This document shows positions 16,999 through 25,446 of a stretch of 31,915 nt of DNA, piece after piece. The notes under the pieces are model-generated. The model was not told where the DNA came from and made no database searches. It saw nothing but the letters and a program-made list of their open reading frames with translations. The translations under genes were made by a program, and so were the position numbers. Origin of the DNA: SAR116 cluster bacterium (GTDB lineage: Bacteria > Pseudomonadota > Alphaproteobacteria > Puniceispirillales > Puniceispirillaceae); assembly GCA_002722385.1 (NCBI GenBank), contig PBLR01000030.1, positions 1 to 31,915 on the forward strand. The letters are read 5' to 3'. Positions within the stretch are counted from its first letter, which is position 1. Every line of letters begins with the position of its first letter.

Positions 16999-17936
16999 TC
17001 ACCATCGCTTATCATGACAGCACCGGCGAGACTGAAAAACAGGATCGCTGGGCGGAACGCCTCAGCCAGAGGCTGGGGCCGGTCAGGCTGGTCGCTCTCA
17101 GCTCAGCTGAGGCGGAACAGGCGGATATTGCGCTGGTCTGGTCACCGCCGCCCGGGCGTCTGCGCCAGCTCGGCGCTTTGAAACTGATTGTGTCTCTTGG
17201 TCAGGGGGTGGATCATCTGTTCAGCGATCCGCATCTGCCTGATGATGTGCCGGTGGTACGTCTGGTTGACCCGAATATGTCACATGCCCTCAGCCAGTGG
17301 GTTTGCCTGGTTCTGCTTGATTATCTGCGGGATGGTCCGGCCTATCGCAAGGCGGCTGCTGAACGCCGGTTTGACAGCCTGCCTCAGCGTCATACCGAAG
17401 GCCTGCCGGTTGCGGTTTACGGGCTTGGGGCCATCGGTGCGGTGATCGCAGACCGGCTGGCCGCGCTGGGCTTTGCTGTACAGGGCTGGTCCCGCCAGCC
17501 GCGCGATCTGGGCCCGTCTGTTCAGACCTTTCACGGCCCTGACGGGTTTCGCCAGATGCTGTCGGACTGTGCGGTGCATATCTGTATTCTGCCCCTGACA
17601 GCTGAAACTGAAGGCCTGTTTGACGCAAACAGCTTTGCACAAATGCCGGCCGGTTCCTATTTCATCAATGGCGGCCGCGGCCGCCAGGTCAATGAAGCTG
17701 ATCTTCTGGACGCGGTTCAGTCTGGTCATCTTGACGGGGCAGCGTTAGATGTGTTTGCGGTTGAACCTTTGCCTGAGGCGCATCCGTTCTGGGCAGAAGA
17801 CCGGATTTCCATCTGGCCTCATGTGGCTGCCCAGACCAACCCGGACACTGCTGCTGATCAGGTCTCTCGCGCGATTCAGGCTGTGCTGGATGGCGGTGTT
17901 CCTGACCATGTGGTGAACAAGGCCAGAGGTTACTGA
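16995..17936 (+). CDS. GhrA-like 2-hydroxyacid dehydrogenase (glyoxylate/hydroxypyruvate reductase)
   Basis: NAD(P)H-dependent reductase of the D-isomer-specific 2-hydroxyacid dehydrogenase family, 313 residues. It shows the Rossmann loop GLGAIG (143-148) and the catalytic triad Arg228 in NGGRGRQVNE, Glu257 in DVFAVEPLP and His276 in WPHVAA. The Trp-Pro-His context and the short N-terminal catalytic domain fit the GhrA group, which reduces glyoxylate and hydroxypyruvate; the exact substrate is not fixed by sequence. Starts at the hisN stop with an ATGA overlap. The final seven bases overlap the 3' end of the aminopeptidase gene. Confidence 0.87.
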   Translation: MITIAYHDSTGETEKQDRWAERLSQRLGPVRLVALSSAEAEQADIALVWSPPPGRLRQLGALKLIVSLGQGVDHLFSDPHLPDDVPVVRLVDPNMSHALSQWVCLVLLDYLRDGPAYRKAAAERRFDSLPQRHTEGLPVAVYGLGAIGAVIADRLAALGFAVQGWSRQPRDLGPSVQTFHGPDGFRQMLSDCAVHICILPLTAETEGLFDANSFAQMPAGSYFINGGRGRQVNEADLLDAVQSGHLDGAALDVFAVEPLPEAHPFWAEDRISIWPHVAAQTNPDTAADQVSRAIQAVLDGGVPDHVVNKARGY

Positions 17937-19342
17937 GCGTCCTCAGCCAGCTTCTGTATATACGCAAAGCTGGTCCGCAATCCCATTGCCTCACCGCCTT
18001 TTGGCCGGCCGGGTCGTGCAGATAAATTCCAGGCCATCACATCAATATGGGCCCAGTTCACCTCCCGGCCTGTAAACCGGCGCAAAAACAGCGCGGCGGT
18101 AATCGCCCCGCCATATCCGCCCGCATTCCCGGTGCTTGATAATCCGGCCTGTCCTGCATCCAGATGGCGGTCATAAGCCTCAAACAAAGGCAGCTGCCAG
18201 ACCGGATCATGCAATTCTGCCCCCAGCGTCATCATCGTCTGGCCTGTCTCTGTCCGGTTACAGAACAAGGCCGGGCATTCTGTGCCCAGCGCGATACGGG
18301 CGGCCCCTGTCAAAGTGGCAAAATCCAGCAGGAATACAGGTTCAGGATAACCGTCATCATGCAGCGCGTGATACAGCGCATCAGCCAGAACCAGACGGCC
18401 TTCTGCATCTGTATTGCCCACCTCAACCGGAATGCCTGCGGCGGTGTCGATCACATCCAGAGGACGCATGGACTGCGCCGAAATGGCGTTTTCAGCTGCC
18501 GCGATCAAAACCCGCAGCCGGCATTTCACCCCGGCGGTCATCAGCGCGGCCGCGATCCCCAGCACATGGGCGGCTCCGCCCATATCCTTTTTCATAATCT
18601 CCATGGCCTTGGATGGTTTGATATCCAGCCCGCCACTGTCAAAGCTGATCCCCTTGCCGACCAGCGTGATCGCCGGGCCGGTCTCTCCCCAGTTCAGCTC
18701 GATCATACGCGGGCCCACTTCTGCGGCCCGGCCAACAATATGCAAAGCCGGGGCATGGTCTGGCAGCGCCTCACCTGAAACCACCTTTATTTCTGCTGAA
18801 CAGGCCTCAGCCAGCTCGCGGGCGGCGGCCTCAATACCTTCTGGTGTCATCTGGTTTGCCGGACAATTGACCATCTCACGCACGATATGTGTGCCCAGAA
18901 CAAGAGCAGAGCTGTCTGTGCTGATTTGCGTCTCTGTTAACGCCAGAAGCGGCAGACGCTGTTCTCTGTCATCTTGTTTATGCGGGGCATACCGATATTG
19001 GGACAGACCCCAGCCCAGCTGAAGATCACGTAAACTGGCCTGACCGGCAAAGCTCAGATCAGGGGCCCAGTCCGCTTTTGGCAGAGCGGTTGCGGCCCCG
19101 GCAATATCCCAGATGACGGCCGTGTCTGTGATCACCACAGCACCGCAGATCTGCCCGCTTTCATCAGGCAGACAGAGATACCGGCCCGGCTTGGCGGTAA
19201 AGCTGTTGGCTGTGATCCATTGTTGCTGCGGCGCGCTTCGGGCCGCCCTGAATGCCTCAAACTGGCTGACCTCAACAACAAATAACGCCAGGCTGTCTTC
19301 AGATAAGCTGGTCAGTCCGGTTCGGCAGGAAAGTATGGTCAT
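17930..19342 (-). CDS. M17-family leucyl aminopeptidase
   Basis: Di-metal cytoplasmic aminopeptidase, 470 residues. The catalytic C-terminal domain is complete: Lys230 and Asp235 in GKGISFDSGGLDIKP, catalytic Lys242, Asp253 in KKDMGG, and Asp312, Glu314 and Arg316 in NTDAEGRL (310-317). The N-terminal domain (about 1-150) is divergent and short, as in the alphaproteobacterial branch annotated leucyl aminopeptidase family protein, so it may differ from PepA, which also acts as a DNA-binding protein in some bacteria. The frame stays open upstream of the ATG at 19342, but that extension runs into MATE sequence and is not family-like. Confidence 0.92.
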   Translation of the reverse strand: MTILSCRTGLTSLSEDSLALFVVEVSQFEAFRAARSAPQQQWITANSFTAKPGRYLCLPDESGQICGAVVITDTAVIWDIAGAATALPKADWAPDLSFAGQASLRDLQLGWGLSQYRYAPHKQDDREQRLPLLALTETQISTDSSALVLGTHIVREMVNCPANQMTPEGIEAAARELAEACSAEIKVVSGEALPDHAPALHIVGRAAEVGPRMIELNWGETGPAITLVGKGISFDSGGLDIKPSKAMEIMKKDMGGAAHVLGIAAALMTAGVKCRLRVLIAAAENAISAQSMRPLDVIDTAAGIPVEVGNTDAEGRLVLADALYHALHDDGYPEPVFLLDFATLTGAARIALGTECPALFCNRTETGQTMMTLGAELHDPVWQLPLFEAYDRHLDAGQAGLSSTGNAGGYGGAITAALFLRRFTGREVNWAHIDVMAWNLSARPGRPKGGEAMGLRTSFAYIQKLAEDAQ

Positions 19343-19376
19343 ATGTGTGGCCCTGTCGTGAAAAAACCAAGCGGCT

Positions 19377-20720
19377 CTATCTGATTTGTTCAGGCTCAGC
19401 CAGACGCAAGACAGACGGCAGAAACGCCGCCAGATAAACACCGCGGATGATAAGGTAGAGAATAAACACGAACAACAGACCGTCAAGGTGATAGCGCTCA
19501 AAAACATTGACCAGAGCTGCGAACAGCCCAAAGGCCAGAATCATGCCGTTCCGCATATGATGGCTGCTGGCCGCCCCGACATAAACCCCGTCCATCTGAA
19601 ACGCCAGGAACGCGGCCACCGGCATCGCCAGCCCCCATACCCATATCTCTGCGGTCATCTGCAGCAAGGCCGCCTGACTGGTCAGAAGCGGCAGCACAAC
19701 AGGTTCAAACACATATAACAAGCCGGTGATGAACAAGGCCGCGGCGCAGGCCAGAAGACAGCTTCGTCTGATCATCAGGCGCAGGCCAGCCGGGTCTTCA
19801 GCCCCGATAAACTGGCCGGTCAGCGCTTCTGTGGCATGGGCAAACCCGTCCAGGCCAAAAGCGATAAAGCCAAACAGAACCAGCATGATCTGCAGGCTGG
19901 CCAGCTCGGCATCTCCCAACGCGGCGGCATAGGCAAGCAGGATCGCCTCGACAGCCCAGATCAACAAGGTGCGCAAAGACAAATCGCGGGCGATCGCCAG
20001 CAGTGCGGCCCATTTATCTTTGCTGAAGACCTGATCAAGACACAGCGTTCTGATCATGCGCATCATTGGCTGGCCCGGCCGTAACACAAGTCCGGCCATC
20101 AGCACCAGCCCGGCCCATTCCGCACAGACAGACGCCAGCGCGACTCCCTCAACCTGCCAGGACAGGCCAAGAACAAAGATGAAATTCAGCACAATATTCA
20201 ACAGATTCACAAATAACAGCTGCACCATACACAGCCGCATCCGCTGCAGCCCGAACAGGCTGCCCAGCATCACCGCATTTGCCAATGTGGCGGGCAGGCC
20301 CCAGATCCGCCAGCTGAGATAGGTCTGCATATGGCCCAGCGTTTCAGCTGAGGCGGTCAGCATCAGCCCGGTTGCCCAGAGCAGGGCTGGCAGACAGATA
20401 ATCAGCCCAAAGCCGCCGACAGCCGCGACCAGCTGGCCACGCAGGAAAACACTGGCCACCTCGTCCATCTGCCCTGCCCCGGCGGCCAGCGCGGTCAGCC
20501 CGGTTGTGCCCATCCTGAGGAAGCCAAAGGCCAGATATAAAAAATTAAACACCAGCCCGCCCAGGGCCACACCGCCGATAAAGGCCGGATCAGGCAGATG
20601 GCCCATCATGGCCACATCAACCGCCCCGACCAGAGGCAGAGAGATATTTGATATCATCACCGGCCAGGACAACCGCCAGATATGACGATATGATGTTTGG
20701 GCCTTTTTTGTCGCTGTCAT
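19377..20720 (-). CDS. MATE-family efflux transporter (DinF-like)
   Basis: Multi-pass inner-membrane antiporter of 447 residues, expected to export cationic or xenobiotic compounds using a sodium or proton gradient. About twelve hydrophobic segments form two halves. The first starts with WRLSWPVMISNISLPLVGAVDVAMMGHL, and GGVALGGLVFNFLYLAFGFLRMGTTGLTA shows the MATE pattern with a helix-2 glycine-rich turn. The mid-protein DSL-type loop and the WAVEAILLAYAAALGDAELAS repeat in the second half are DinF-like. A TTG at 20723 stands just before the ATG at 20720. Ends 34 bases before the aminopeptidase ATG, so both may be co-transcribed. Substrate unknown. Confidence 0.92.
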   Translation of the reverse strand: MTATKKAQTSYRHIWRLSWPVMISNISLPLVGAVDVAMMGHLPDPAFIGGVALGGLVFNFLYLAFGFLRMGTTGLTALAAGAGQMDEVASVFLRGQLVAAVGGFGLIICLPALLWATGLMLTASAETLGHMQTYLSWRIWGLPATLANAVMLGSLFGLQRMRLCMVQLLFVNLLNIVLNFIFVLGLSWQVEGVALASVCAEWAGLVLMAGLVLRPGQPMMRMIRTLCLDQVFSKDKWAALLAIARDLSLRTLLIWAVEAILLAYAAALGDAELASLQIMLVLFGFIAFGLDGFAHATEALTGQFIGAEDPAGLRLMIRRSCLLACAAALFITGLLYVFEPVVLPLLTSQAALLQMTAEIWVWGLAMPVAAFLAFQMDGVYVGAASSHHMRNGMILAFGLFAALVNVFERYHLDGLLFVFILYLIIRGVYLAAFLPSVLRLAEPEQIR

Positions 20721-20925
20721 CAAACTTACAGATCCTTGGCTGTCGGGCGGCCCTGGTGGGGCTGGCGAAGCCTACACCAGATATCTCTGATTTTCCATTG
20801 CCAGGCGCAGCAGAACACAGATGAGGTCTGCTGTACTGTCATGCCACTGGTAACAGGGCCGGATATAGGCTAAATTCAGCGCACCATCCGGTTCAGACTT
20901 TTATAAAACGCGTAAGTGAACGTCT

Positions 20926-22623
20926 ATGTCATCTTCAGCAGAACAGAATGAGGCCGACGGGCAGAGGCGGTTTGCGGGTTTGATTTACCGCCGCTCTGCC
21001 CTCTGGCTTGTTCTTGGCCTGATCACGCTGGCTGTTCTCATCGGTCATCACACCCTTGGCGTAATAGACAGGGATGAAGCCCGGTTTGCGCAGGCCAGCA
21101 AACAAATGCTGGCCAGTGGTGATTTCATCACCCCCTATTTCATGGATGAGCTGCGCGCCAAAAAACCGATCGCGATTTACTGGCTGCAATCTGCTTCTGC
21201 GGCTGTATTTGGCGCGGCGGATATCGCCAGCTACCGTTTGCCCAGCCTGGCCGGGCTGATCCTCAGCCTGATGCTGGTCTATAAATTCAGCCAGTCCTTA
21301 TGGCCCTCTTCAATTGCCCCGGTTCAGGCGATGGTGTCGGTGTTGCTTCTGGCCGCCTCTCCGTTGCTGATTGCCGAAGCGCATCTGGCGAAGACAGATT
21401 CTGCCTTACTCTCTGCCTTGCTGGCCCAGCAATATATGTTGTGGCGCATTTACCGGGACCGGGCGGAAGCTGATCCTGCTGTCCCTTGGGCGGGCTTTTG
21501 GGTGTGTTTGTCTGCCGGTATTCTGCTGAAGGGGCCAATTGCCCCGTTACTGGCCCTGACCACCTGTCTTGGCCTGGTGGTGATGGACAGGCGGGCCGCC
21601 TGGCTGAAACGCCTGCATATCCTCAAAGGCCTGCTGGTCACCTGTTGTCTTGTTCTGCCCTGGGCTGTCGCGGTGACTTCTGCAACAGATGGCGCGTTTT
21701 TAAATATCGCGATTCAGGGTGATTTTCTGTCCAAGGTACAATCTGCACAGGAATCACATGGCGCGCCGCCGGGCACTTATCTTGGCCTGCTGGGGCTTTT
21801 ATTCTGGCCGGGTATTGCTTTTGCCGGCTTTATCGCCTGGCTGGGCCGCCGCCTCTGGCGTGAAGAGGCGGCCCGCTTCTGTCTGGTCTGGTTTGTGGGC
21901 TACTGGCTGGTGATCGAATTTGTGCCGACAAAATTGCCGCATTATATCCTGCCCTCCCTGCCGGCTTTGGCGCTACTTTGTGGTTATGCACTGACCAGGA
22001 CCATGCCGCCGCCAACCCGGCTGATGGCTGTGGTGTCTGATATCCTACTTGGCCTCAGCGGGCTGTTCGGGCTGGTGCTTGCGGCGGCCTTGCTGTGGGC
22101 ATCGGTGCGGTTTGGCGGGGCGGCTGGCGGGGCGGCGTTTATATCTGCTCTGGCGGCGGCCGGTCTTGTCGGGCTGTGTCTGTGGCGGTTATGGTACTGG
22201 CGCCGACATCGCCGGGTCACTGATTTGGTTGCTGTGCTGGGTGGCGGCATTCTGGTTCATATTCTGGCGGTTGCGGGTGTGGTTGCCGGGGCCTCAGCCA
22301 TTCATGTCTCTGGTCGTCTGGCGGATCAGATTGACCAGCTGCCTGGCCGTCCGGCCGCGATCGGGCTGGTTGGTTATCATGAACCCTCGGCTGTGTTTCA
22401 TCTTGGCCGTGATGTGTTTCTGCTGGAGGCCCGAGAGGCGGCGTTATTCATGGCTGATGCGGCAGACGGGCTGGCTGTGGTTGAACAGGCCGCCTTGCCG
22501 CCATTTCTGGAAACCGCGGCCAAGCTGGAGATTGACCTGATTGTCAAAGGCCGGGTCAGCGGGTTTACTGTGGCCAGAGGGCGGGATGTTGAGCTGGTCT
22601 TATATCAGCGCGCCAGCCCTTGA
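20926..22623 (+). CDS. ArnT/PMT-like membrane glycosyltransferase
   Basis: Polytopic GT-C-fold transferase, 565 residues, that would move a sugar from a polyprenyl-phosphate donor to an envelope lipid or glycan on the periplasmic side. After an N-terminal segment and first helix (ALWLVLGLITLAVLIGHHTL) comes the catalytic-loop signature VIDRDEARFAQASKQM with the Asp-Glu pair, then DFITPYFMDELRAKKPI, which matches the ArnT-type PP-HKPP region. Some ten further helices follow, including FVPTKLPHYILPSLPALALL, the conserved KLPHY motif. The C-terminal part (about 470-565) is soluble. ArnT adds aminoarabinose to lipid A; whether this one uses that sugar is unknown. TATAAA (20902-20907) may be part of a promoter. 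Divergent from MATE. Confidence 0.88.
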   Translation: MSSSAEQNEADGQRRFAGLIYRRSALWLVLGLITLAVLIGHHTLGVIDRDEARFAQASKQMLASGDFITPYFMDELRAKKPIAIYWLQSASAAVFGAADIASYRLPSLAGLILSLMLVYKFSQSLWPSSIAPVQAMVSVLLLAASPLLIAEAHLAKTDSALLSALLAQQYMLWRIYRDRAEADPAVPWAGFWVCLSAGILLKGPIAPLLALTTCLGLVVMDRRAAWLKRLHILKGLLVTCCLVLPWAVAVTSATDGAFLNIAIQGDFLSKVQSAQESHGAPPGTYLGLLGLLFWPGIAFAGFIAWLGRRLWREEAARFCLVWFVGYWLVIEFVPTKLPHYILPSLPALALLCGYALTRTMPPPTRLMAVVSDILLGLSGLFGLVLAAALLWASVRFGGAAGGAAFISALAAAGLVGLCLWRLWYWRRHRRVTDLVAVLGGGILVHILAVAGVVAGASAIHVSGRLADQIDQLPGRPAAIGLVGYHEPSAVFHLGRDVFLLEAREAALFMADAADGLAVVEQAALPPFLETAAKLEIDLIVKGRVSGFTVARGRDVELVLYQRASP

Positions 22624-22686
22624 TCTTCTGCCGCCAGCATGATTCGGCTCATTGACCTGAACGGGCTGGGCCGGTATAGCATTCCT

Positions 22687-22702
22687 CAAGGGCGGCCCCT
22701 TG
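22687..22702 (+). repeat. Small GC hairpin in the gap before the second glycosyltransferase
   Basis: CAAGGG (22687-22692) and CCCTTG (22697-22702) form a six-pair stem with a CGGC loop, in the 114-base gap between the ArnT-like gene and the next transferase. No T run follows, so it is not a typical terminator; it may slow readthrough or stabilise mRNA ends. The rest of the gap shows nothing. Confidence 0.3.
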
Positions 22703-22737
22703 CTTGCCGTACCAGTCGTGATTAAACCGGGACCAAA

Positions 22738-23583
22738 ATGCCAGTGACCGCCTCACCAGAAATTTCTGTTCTTGTGCCTGTGATGAATGAACAAGGCAAT
22801 ATACGGCCGCTGATTGACGAAATTGTCGCTGTCTATAAGGGCCGCGCGTTTGAAATTATCTATATTGATGATGGCAGTGATGACGGCACAGCTGACGAGC
22901 TGAGCCGCGCATCTGCTGAAATTGACCAGCTTCGCGTGCTTACCCATCAGCGCCGCTCCGGCCAGTCCGCCGCGCTCAGAACAGGTCTGCTGCAGGCCCG
23001 CGCGCCGCTGATCGCTGTTCTGGATGGGGATGGCCAGAATATCCCGTCTGATCTGCCGGCTCTGGAAGCTGCACTGCTCGATATGCGTCCGGCACAGGGT
23101 ATGGCTGGCGGTGTGCGTGTGGCGCGCAAGGATACCGGCATCCGCCGCCAGGCATCTGCCTTTGCCAGAGGCGCACGCCGCAGCCTGTTGCGTGATGATC
23201 ATCCTGACAGTGGCTGTGGGATTAAAATTGTTGATCGCGATATCTTTATGAAGCTGCCTTTTTTCAACCATATGCACCGGTTTATGCCGACTCTGGTCAG
23301 AGGAGAGGGCGGCACCGTTCTGGCTGTTCCTGTCGGCCATAGGGCGCGCACCGCCGGTCAGTCGAAATATGGGATTCTGGACAGGCTGATTGTGGGGATT
23401 TCGGATCTGGCAGGCGTGATCTGGCTGATGCGGCGGCGGGCACATCCGGGCACAGTTGTTGAATTGCCGAAAGCTGGTGCGGCGCGCCCGAACCCGAAAA
23501 CGAAACCATCTGCACGTGCGGGAACCAAATCTGCTGCCAAAGCTAAATCTGCTGCCAAAAAACCATCACGAAAACGGGGCTGA
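22738..23583 (+). CDS. Family 2 glycosyltransferase, polyprenyl-phosphate sugar synthase-like, with basic tail
   Basis: GT-A enzyme, 281 residues, that would make a polyprenyl-phosphate sugar for the ArnT-like enzyme encoded upstream. It has ISVLVPVMNEQGNI (9-22), the nucleotide site DDGS (44-47), the metal motif DGDGQN (96-101, Asp96 and Asp98), DSGCGIK (157-163), and SKYG (209-212), as in DPM1/ArnC relatives. A single weak hydrophobic patch (218-231, IVGISDLAGVIWLM) could associate with membrane; the two clear helices of ArnC are missing. The tail after about 245 is unusual: rich in Lys, Ala, Pro and Arg with a KSAAKA/KSAAKK repeat coded by a direct DNA repeat. The stop TGA overlaps the ATG of the next gene by one base. 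Confidence 0.87.
   Translation: MPVTASPEISVLVPVMNEQGNIRPLIDEIVAVYKGRAFEIIYIDDGSDDGTADELSRASAEIDQLRVLTHQRRSGQSAALRTGLLQARAPLIAVLDGDGQNIPSDLPALEAALLDMRPAQGMAGGVRVARKDTGIRRQASAFARGARRSLLRDDHPDSGCGIKIVDRDIFMKLPFFNHMHRFMPTLVRGEGGTVLAVPVGHRARTAGQSKYGILDRLIVGISDLAGVIWLMRRRAHPGTVVELPKAGAARPNPKTKPSARAGTKSAAKAKSAAKKPSRKRG
23527..23559 (+). repeat. Tandem repeat (18-base period) in the glycosyltransferase tail
   Basis: The 15-base word AAATCTGCTGCCAAA is found at 23527-23541 and again at 23545-23559, separated by three bases. It encodes KSAAK twice near the C-terminus of the family 2 transferase. It likely arose by slippage or duplication and could vary in copy number between strains. Confidence 0.8.
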
Positions 23584-23951
23584 TGATGCTGGATATGATC
23601 TCATTCGCAATTGGTGAAGGGGCGCTTTTTCTTGGGCGGGGCCTGCTGGTCGTACTCCCGTTTCTGCCGCAGTCTCTGGCCACCCAGCCGGAACAGCTGA
23701 TGATCATTATCGGCTTTGCCGGCCAGGGCCTGTTTGCGATGCGGTTTATCATTCAGTGGCTGAAATCAGAAGGTGAAGGCCGGTCTGTGATCCCGCTTGC
23801 CTTCTGGTATTTTTCCATTGGCGGCGGCATGGTTCTGTTTTTATATGCTTTGTGGCGCAAAGATCCGGTGATTATCTGTGGCCAGGGTCTGGGGCTGTTT
23901 ATTTATTTGCGCAATCTGTATCTGATTTACCGCGAACGCGCCCAGGTCTGA
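23583..23951 (+). CDS. LAB_N-domain membrane protein (lipid-A-disaccharide synthase N-terminal-like)
   Basis: A 122-residue membrane protein matching the lipid-A-disaccharide synthase N-terminal domain family (LAB_N). Signature segments are FAGQGLFAMRFIIQWLKSE, a SVIPLAFWYFSIGGGMVLFLYALWRKDPVII stretch, and GQGLGLFIYLRNLYLIY. Three or four helices are seen, with conserved Gln, Arg and Trp. It lacks the LpxB catalytic domain. Such stand-alone proteins are often encoded next to family 2 and ArnT-like transferases, as here, and may help move or hold the polyprenyl-linked sugar; that role is inferred. Its ATG overlaps the previous stop (TGATG), with a second ATG at 23586. Confidence 0.86.
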   Translation: MMLDMISFAIGEGALFLGRGLLVVLPFLPQSLATQPEQLMIIIGFAGQGLFAMRFIIQWLKSEGEGRSVIPLAFWYFSIGGGMVLFLYALWRKDPVIICGQGLGLFIYLRNLYLIYRERAQV

Positions 23952-23966
23952 CCCTTGCCTGCCGGT

Positions 23967-24386
23967 CTACAGGCGGGTCTCTCCCATCGCCAGGATCAGC
24001 TGCCAGTCTTCTTCTGAAACCGGCACCACAGACAAACGGGACTGCCGCACCAGCGCCAGCTCGGCCAGCCGTGGTTCAGCCTTGATCTCAGCAAGGCTGA
24101 CCGGCTTTGTCATGTCTTTTATCGCTCTTACCGTGACCATGCCGAACCGGCCGGTCGGGTCGGTCGGGTCCAGATGCCAGGTTTCGATCACATCAACAAT
24201 ACCGACAATCCGTTTTTCATTCACCGAGTGATAAAAGAACCCCAGATCGCCGACCTGCATCGCTTTCATATTGTTACCGGCCTGATGATTGCGCACACCG
24301 TCCCAGCCCTCACCTGCATCAGCCTTGGCCAGCTGATCCTGCCATGACCATGTTCCGGGTTCTGATTTAAACAGCCAATATGCCAT
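23967..24386 (-). CDS. EVE-domain protein
   Basis: A 139-residue single-domain EVE protein of the PUA-like fold. It starts with the signature YWLFKSEPGTWSW, and carries GVRNHQAGNNMKAMQVGDLGFFYHS with the aromatic-cage region, and IVGIVDVIETW. EVE domains bind modified bases in DNA or RNA. Third gene of tsaD-gpsA-EVE, 32 bases after gpsA; in many Alphaproteobacteria a YciI-like gene lies between these two, and it is absent here. AAAGG gives a ribosome site before the ATG. Its target is not known. Confidence 0.93.
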   Translation of the reverse strand: MAYWLFKSEPGTWSWQDQLAKADAGEGWDGVRNHQAGNNMKAMQVGDLGFFYHSVNEKRIVGIVDVIETWHLDPTDPTGRFGMVTVRAIKDMTKPVSLAEIKAEPRLAELALVRQSRLSVVPVSEEDWQLILAMGETRL

Positions 24387-24418
24387 AATACAGCCTTTCT
24401 TTTTTTGATCAGACAGGG

Positions 24419-25402
24419 TTATTCCTGCCCGGCCTGCCGGGACAGCAATGCGGTGATCCGCGCGCGGATATCTGCCTGTCTGTTGACAATGTCATCTACC
24501 GCAAAACATATAGGCAGTTCAATAGATTCATAGTCTGCACGGGCGCGCAGCTTGGCGGCGGAAAATCGGCCTTCTGCCAGTGACGAGGGCACCGCCTCAC
24601 CGCGGCCAAGGGCAAGGCCGAACGCCATATTGCGCGAATGCGGGCCTGAACAGGACAACACCAGATCGCCCATACCGGCCAGCCCGGATATGGTCCGGCT
24701 GTCTGCGCCTAAATGGTCGGCCAGACGCGCTGTTTCGGCCAGGCCCCTTGTGATCAGCCCGGCCCGGGCATTATCGCCCAGCCCCTGACCTGTACAAATA
24801 CCGGCCGCAATGGCGATCACATTTTTCACCGCCCCGCCCAGGGCCGCCCCGATACTGTCTGTGCCCTGATACAGCCTCAGGCTGCTGGCTGCAAAATGAG
24901 CCGCTATCTGGGCAGAGACATCCTCTAGCCGGCTGGCCGCCAGCAGGGCAGTCGGCAGATCAGACAAAACCTCATCAGCAAAAGACGGGCCGGTCAGCAC
25001 CGCCACCGGCCGGCCCTCAAGCTGGGCTTGTGCATATTCCGGCAAAAACAGCCCGCCTTTTTCCTCATCATCAACCAGGCCTTTGGCACAGAGCACAACC
25101 GGCGTGTCCGCAGGGGCATAGGCCCTTATCTGGGCCAGGCTGTCTGCATGCGCGGCAACAGGCAGCACAAGATAAATAAACGCAGCCTCAGCAAGACAGG
25201 CCGCCTCATCTGTCACTTTGAAGCCGGGCAGATCTGTAATTGTGGGCAATTGGCGGATATGGCCCTGCCTCAGCGCGGCCGCTGTCTGTGCTGACCGGAC
25301 CAGAATCTGGCACTTCAGCTCTTTGTTCCGGCGCAGCTGATGCGCCAGTGCCGCCCCCCAGCTGCCGCCGCCCATCACCACAATATTTGCTGTTTGTCTC
25401 AT
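24419..25402 (-). CDS. gpsA: NAD(P)-dependent glycerol-3-phosphate dehydrogenase
   Basis: Reduces dihydroxyacetone phosphate to sn-glycerol 3-phosphate, the backbone of phospholipids. The 327-residue protein has the dinucleotide loop GGGSWG (11-16), CAKGL, TGPSFADEV, the catalytic lysine in AVKNVIAIAAG, the GDNARAGLITRGL motif, and GMGDLVLSC, all expected for GpsA. The length is normal. It follows tsaD by 44 bases, the alphaproteobacterial arrangement. Confidence 0.97.
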   Translation of the reverse strand: MRQTANIVVMGGGSWGAALAHQLRRNKELKCQILVRSAQTAAALRQGHIRQLPTITDLPGFKVTDEAACLAEAAFIYLVLPVAAHADSLAQIRAYAPADTPVVLCAKGLVDDEEKGGLFLPEYAQAQLEGRPVAVLTGPSFADEVLSDLPTALLAASRLEDVSAQIAAHFAASSLRLYQGTDSIGAALGGAVKNVIAIAAGICTGQGLGDNARAGLITRGLAETARLADHLGADSRTISGLAGMGDLVLSCSGPHSRNMAFGLALGRGEAVPSSLAEGRFSAAKLRARADYESIELPICFAVDDIVNRQADIRARITALLSRQAGQE

Positions 25403-25446
25403 GTCTTGACTATAGGCCAGTTTGCTGGGAAAGGAAAAGCACAGCT

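Noticed and set aside
19343..19531. 63-codon upstream extension of the aminopeptidase frame
   Set aside because: It overlaps the MATE coding sequence and is not M17-like; the ATG at 19342 fits the family.
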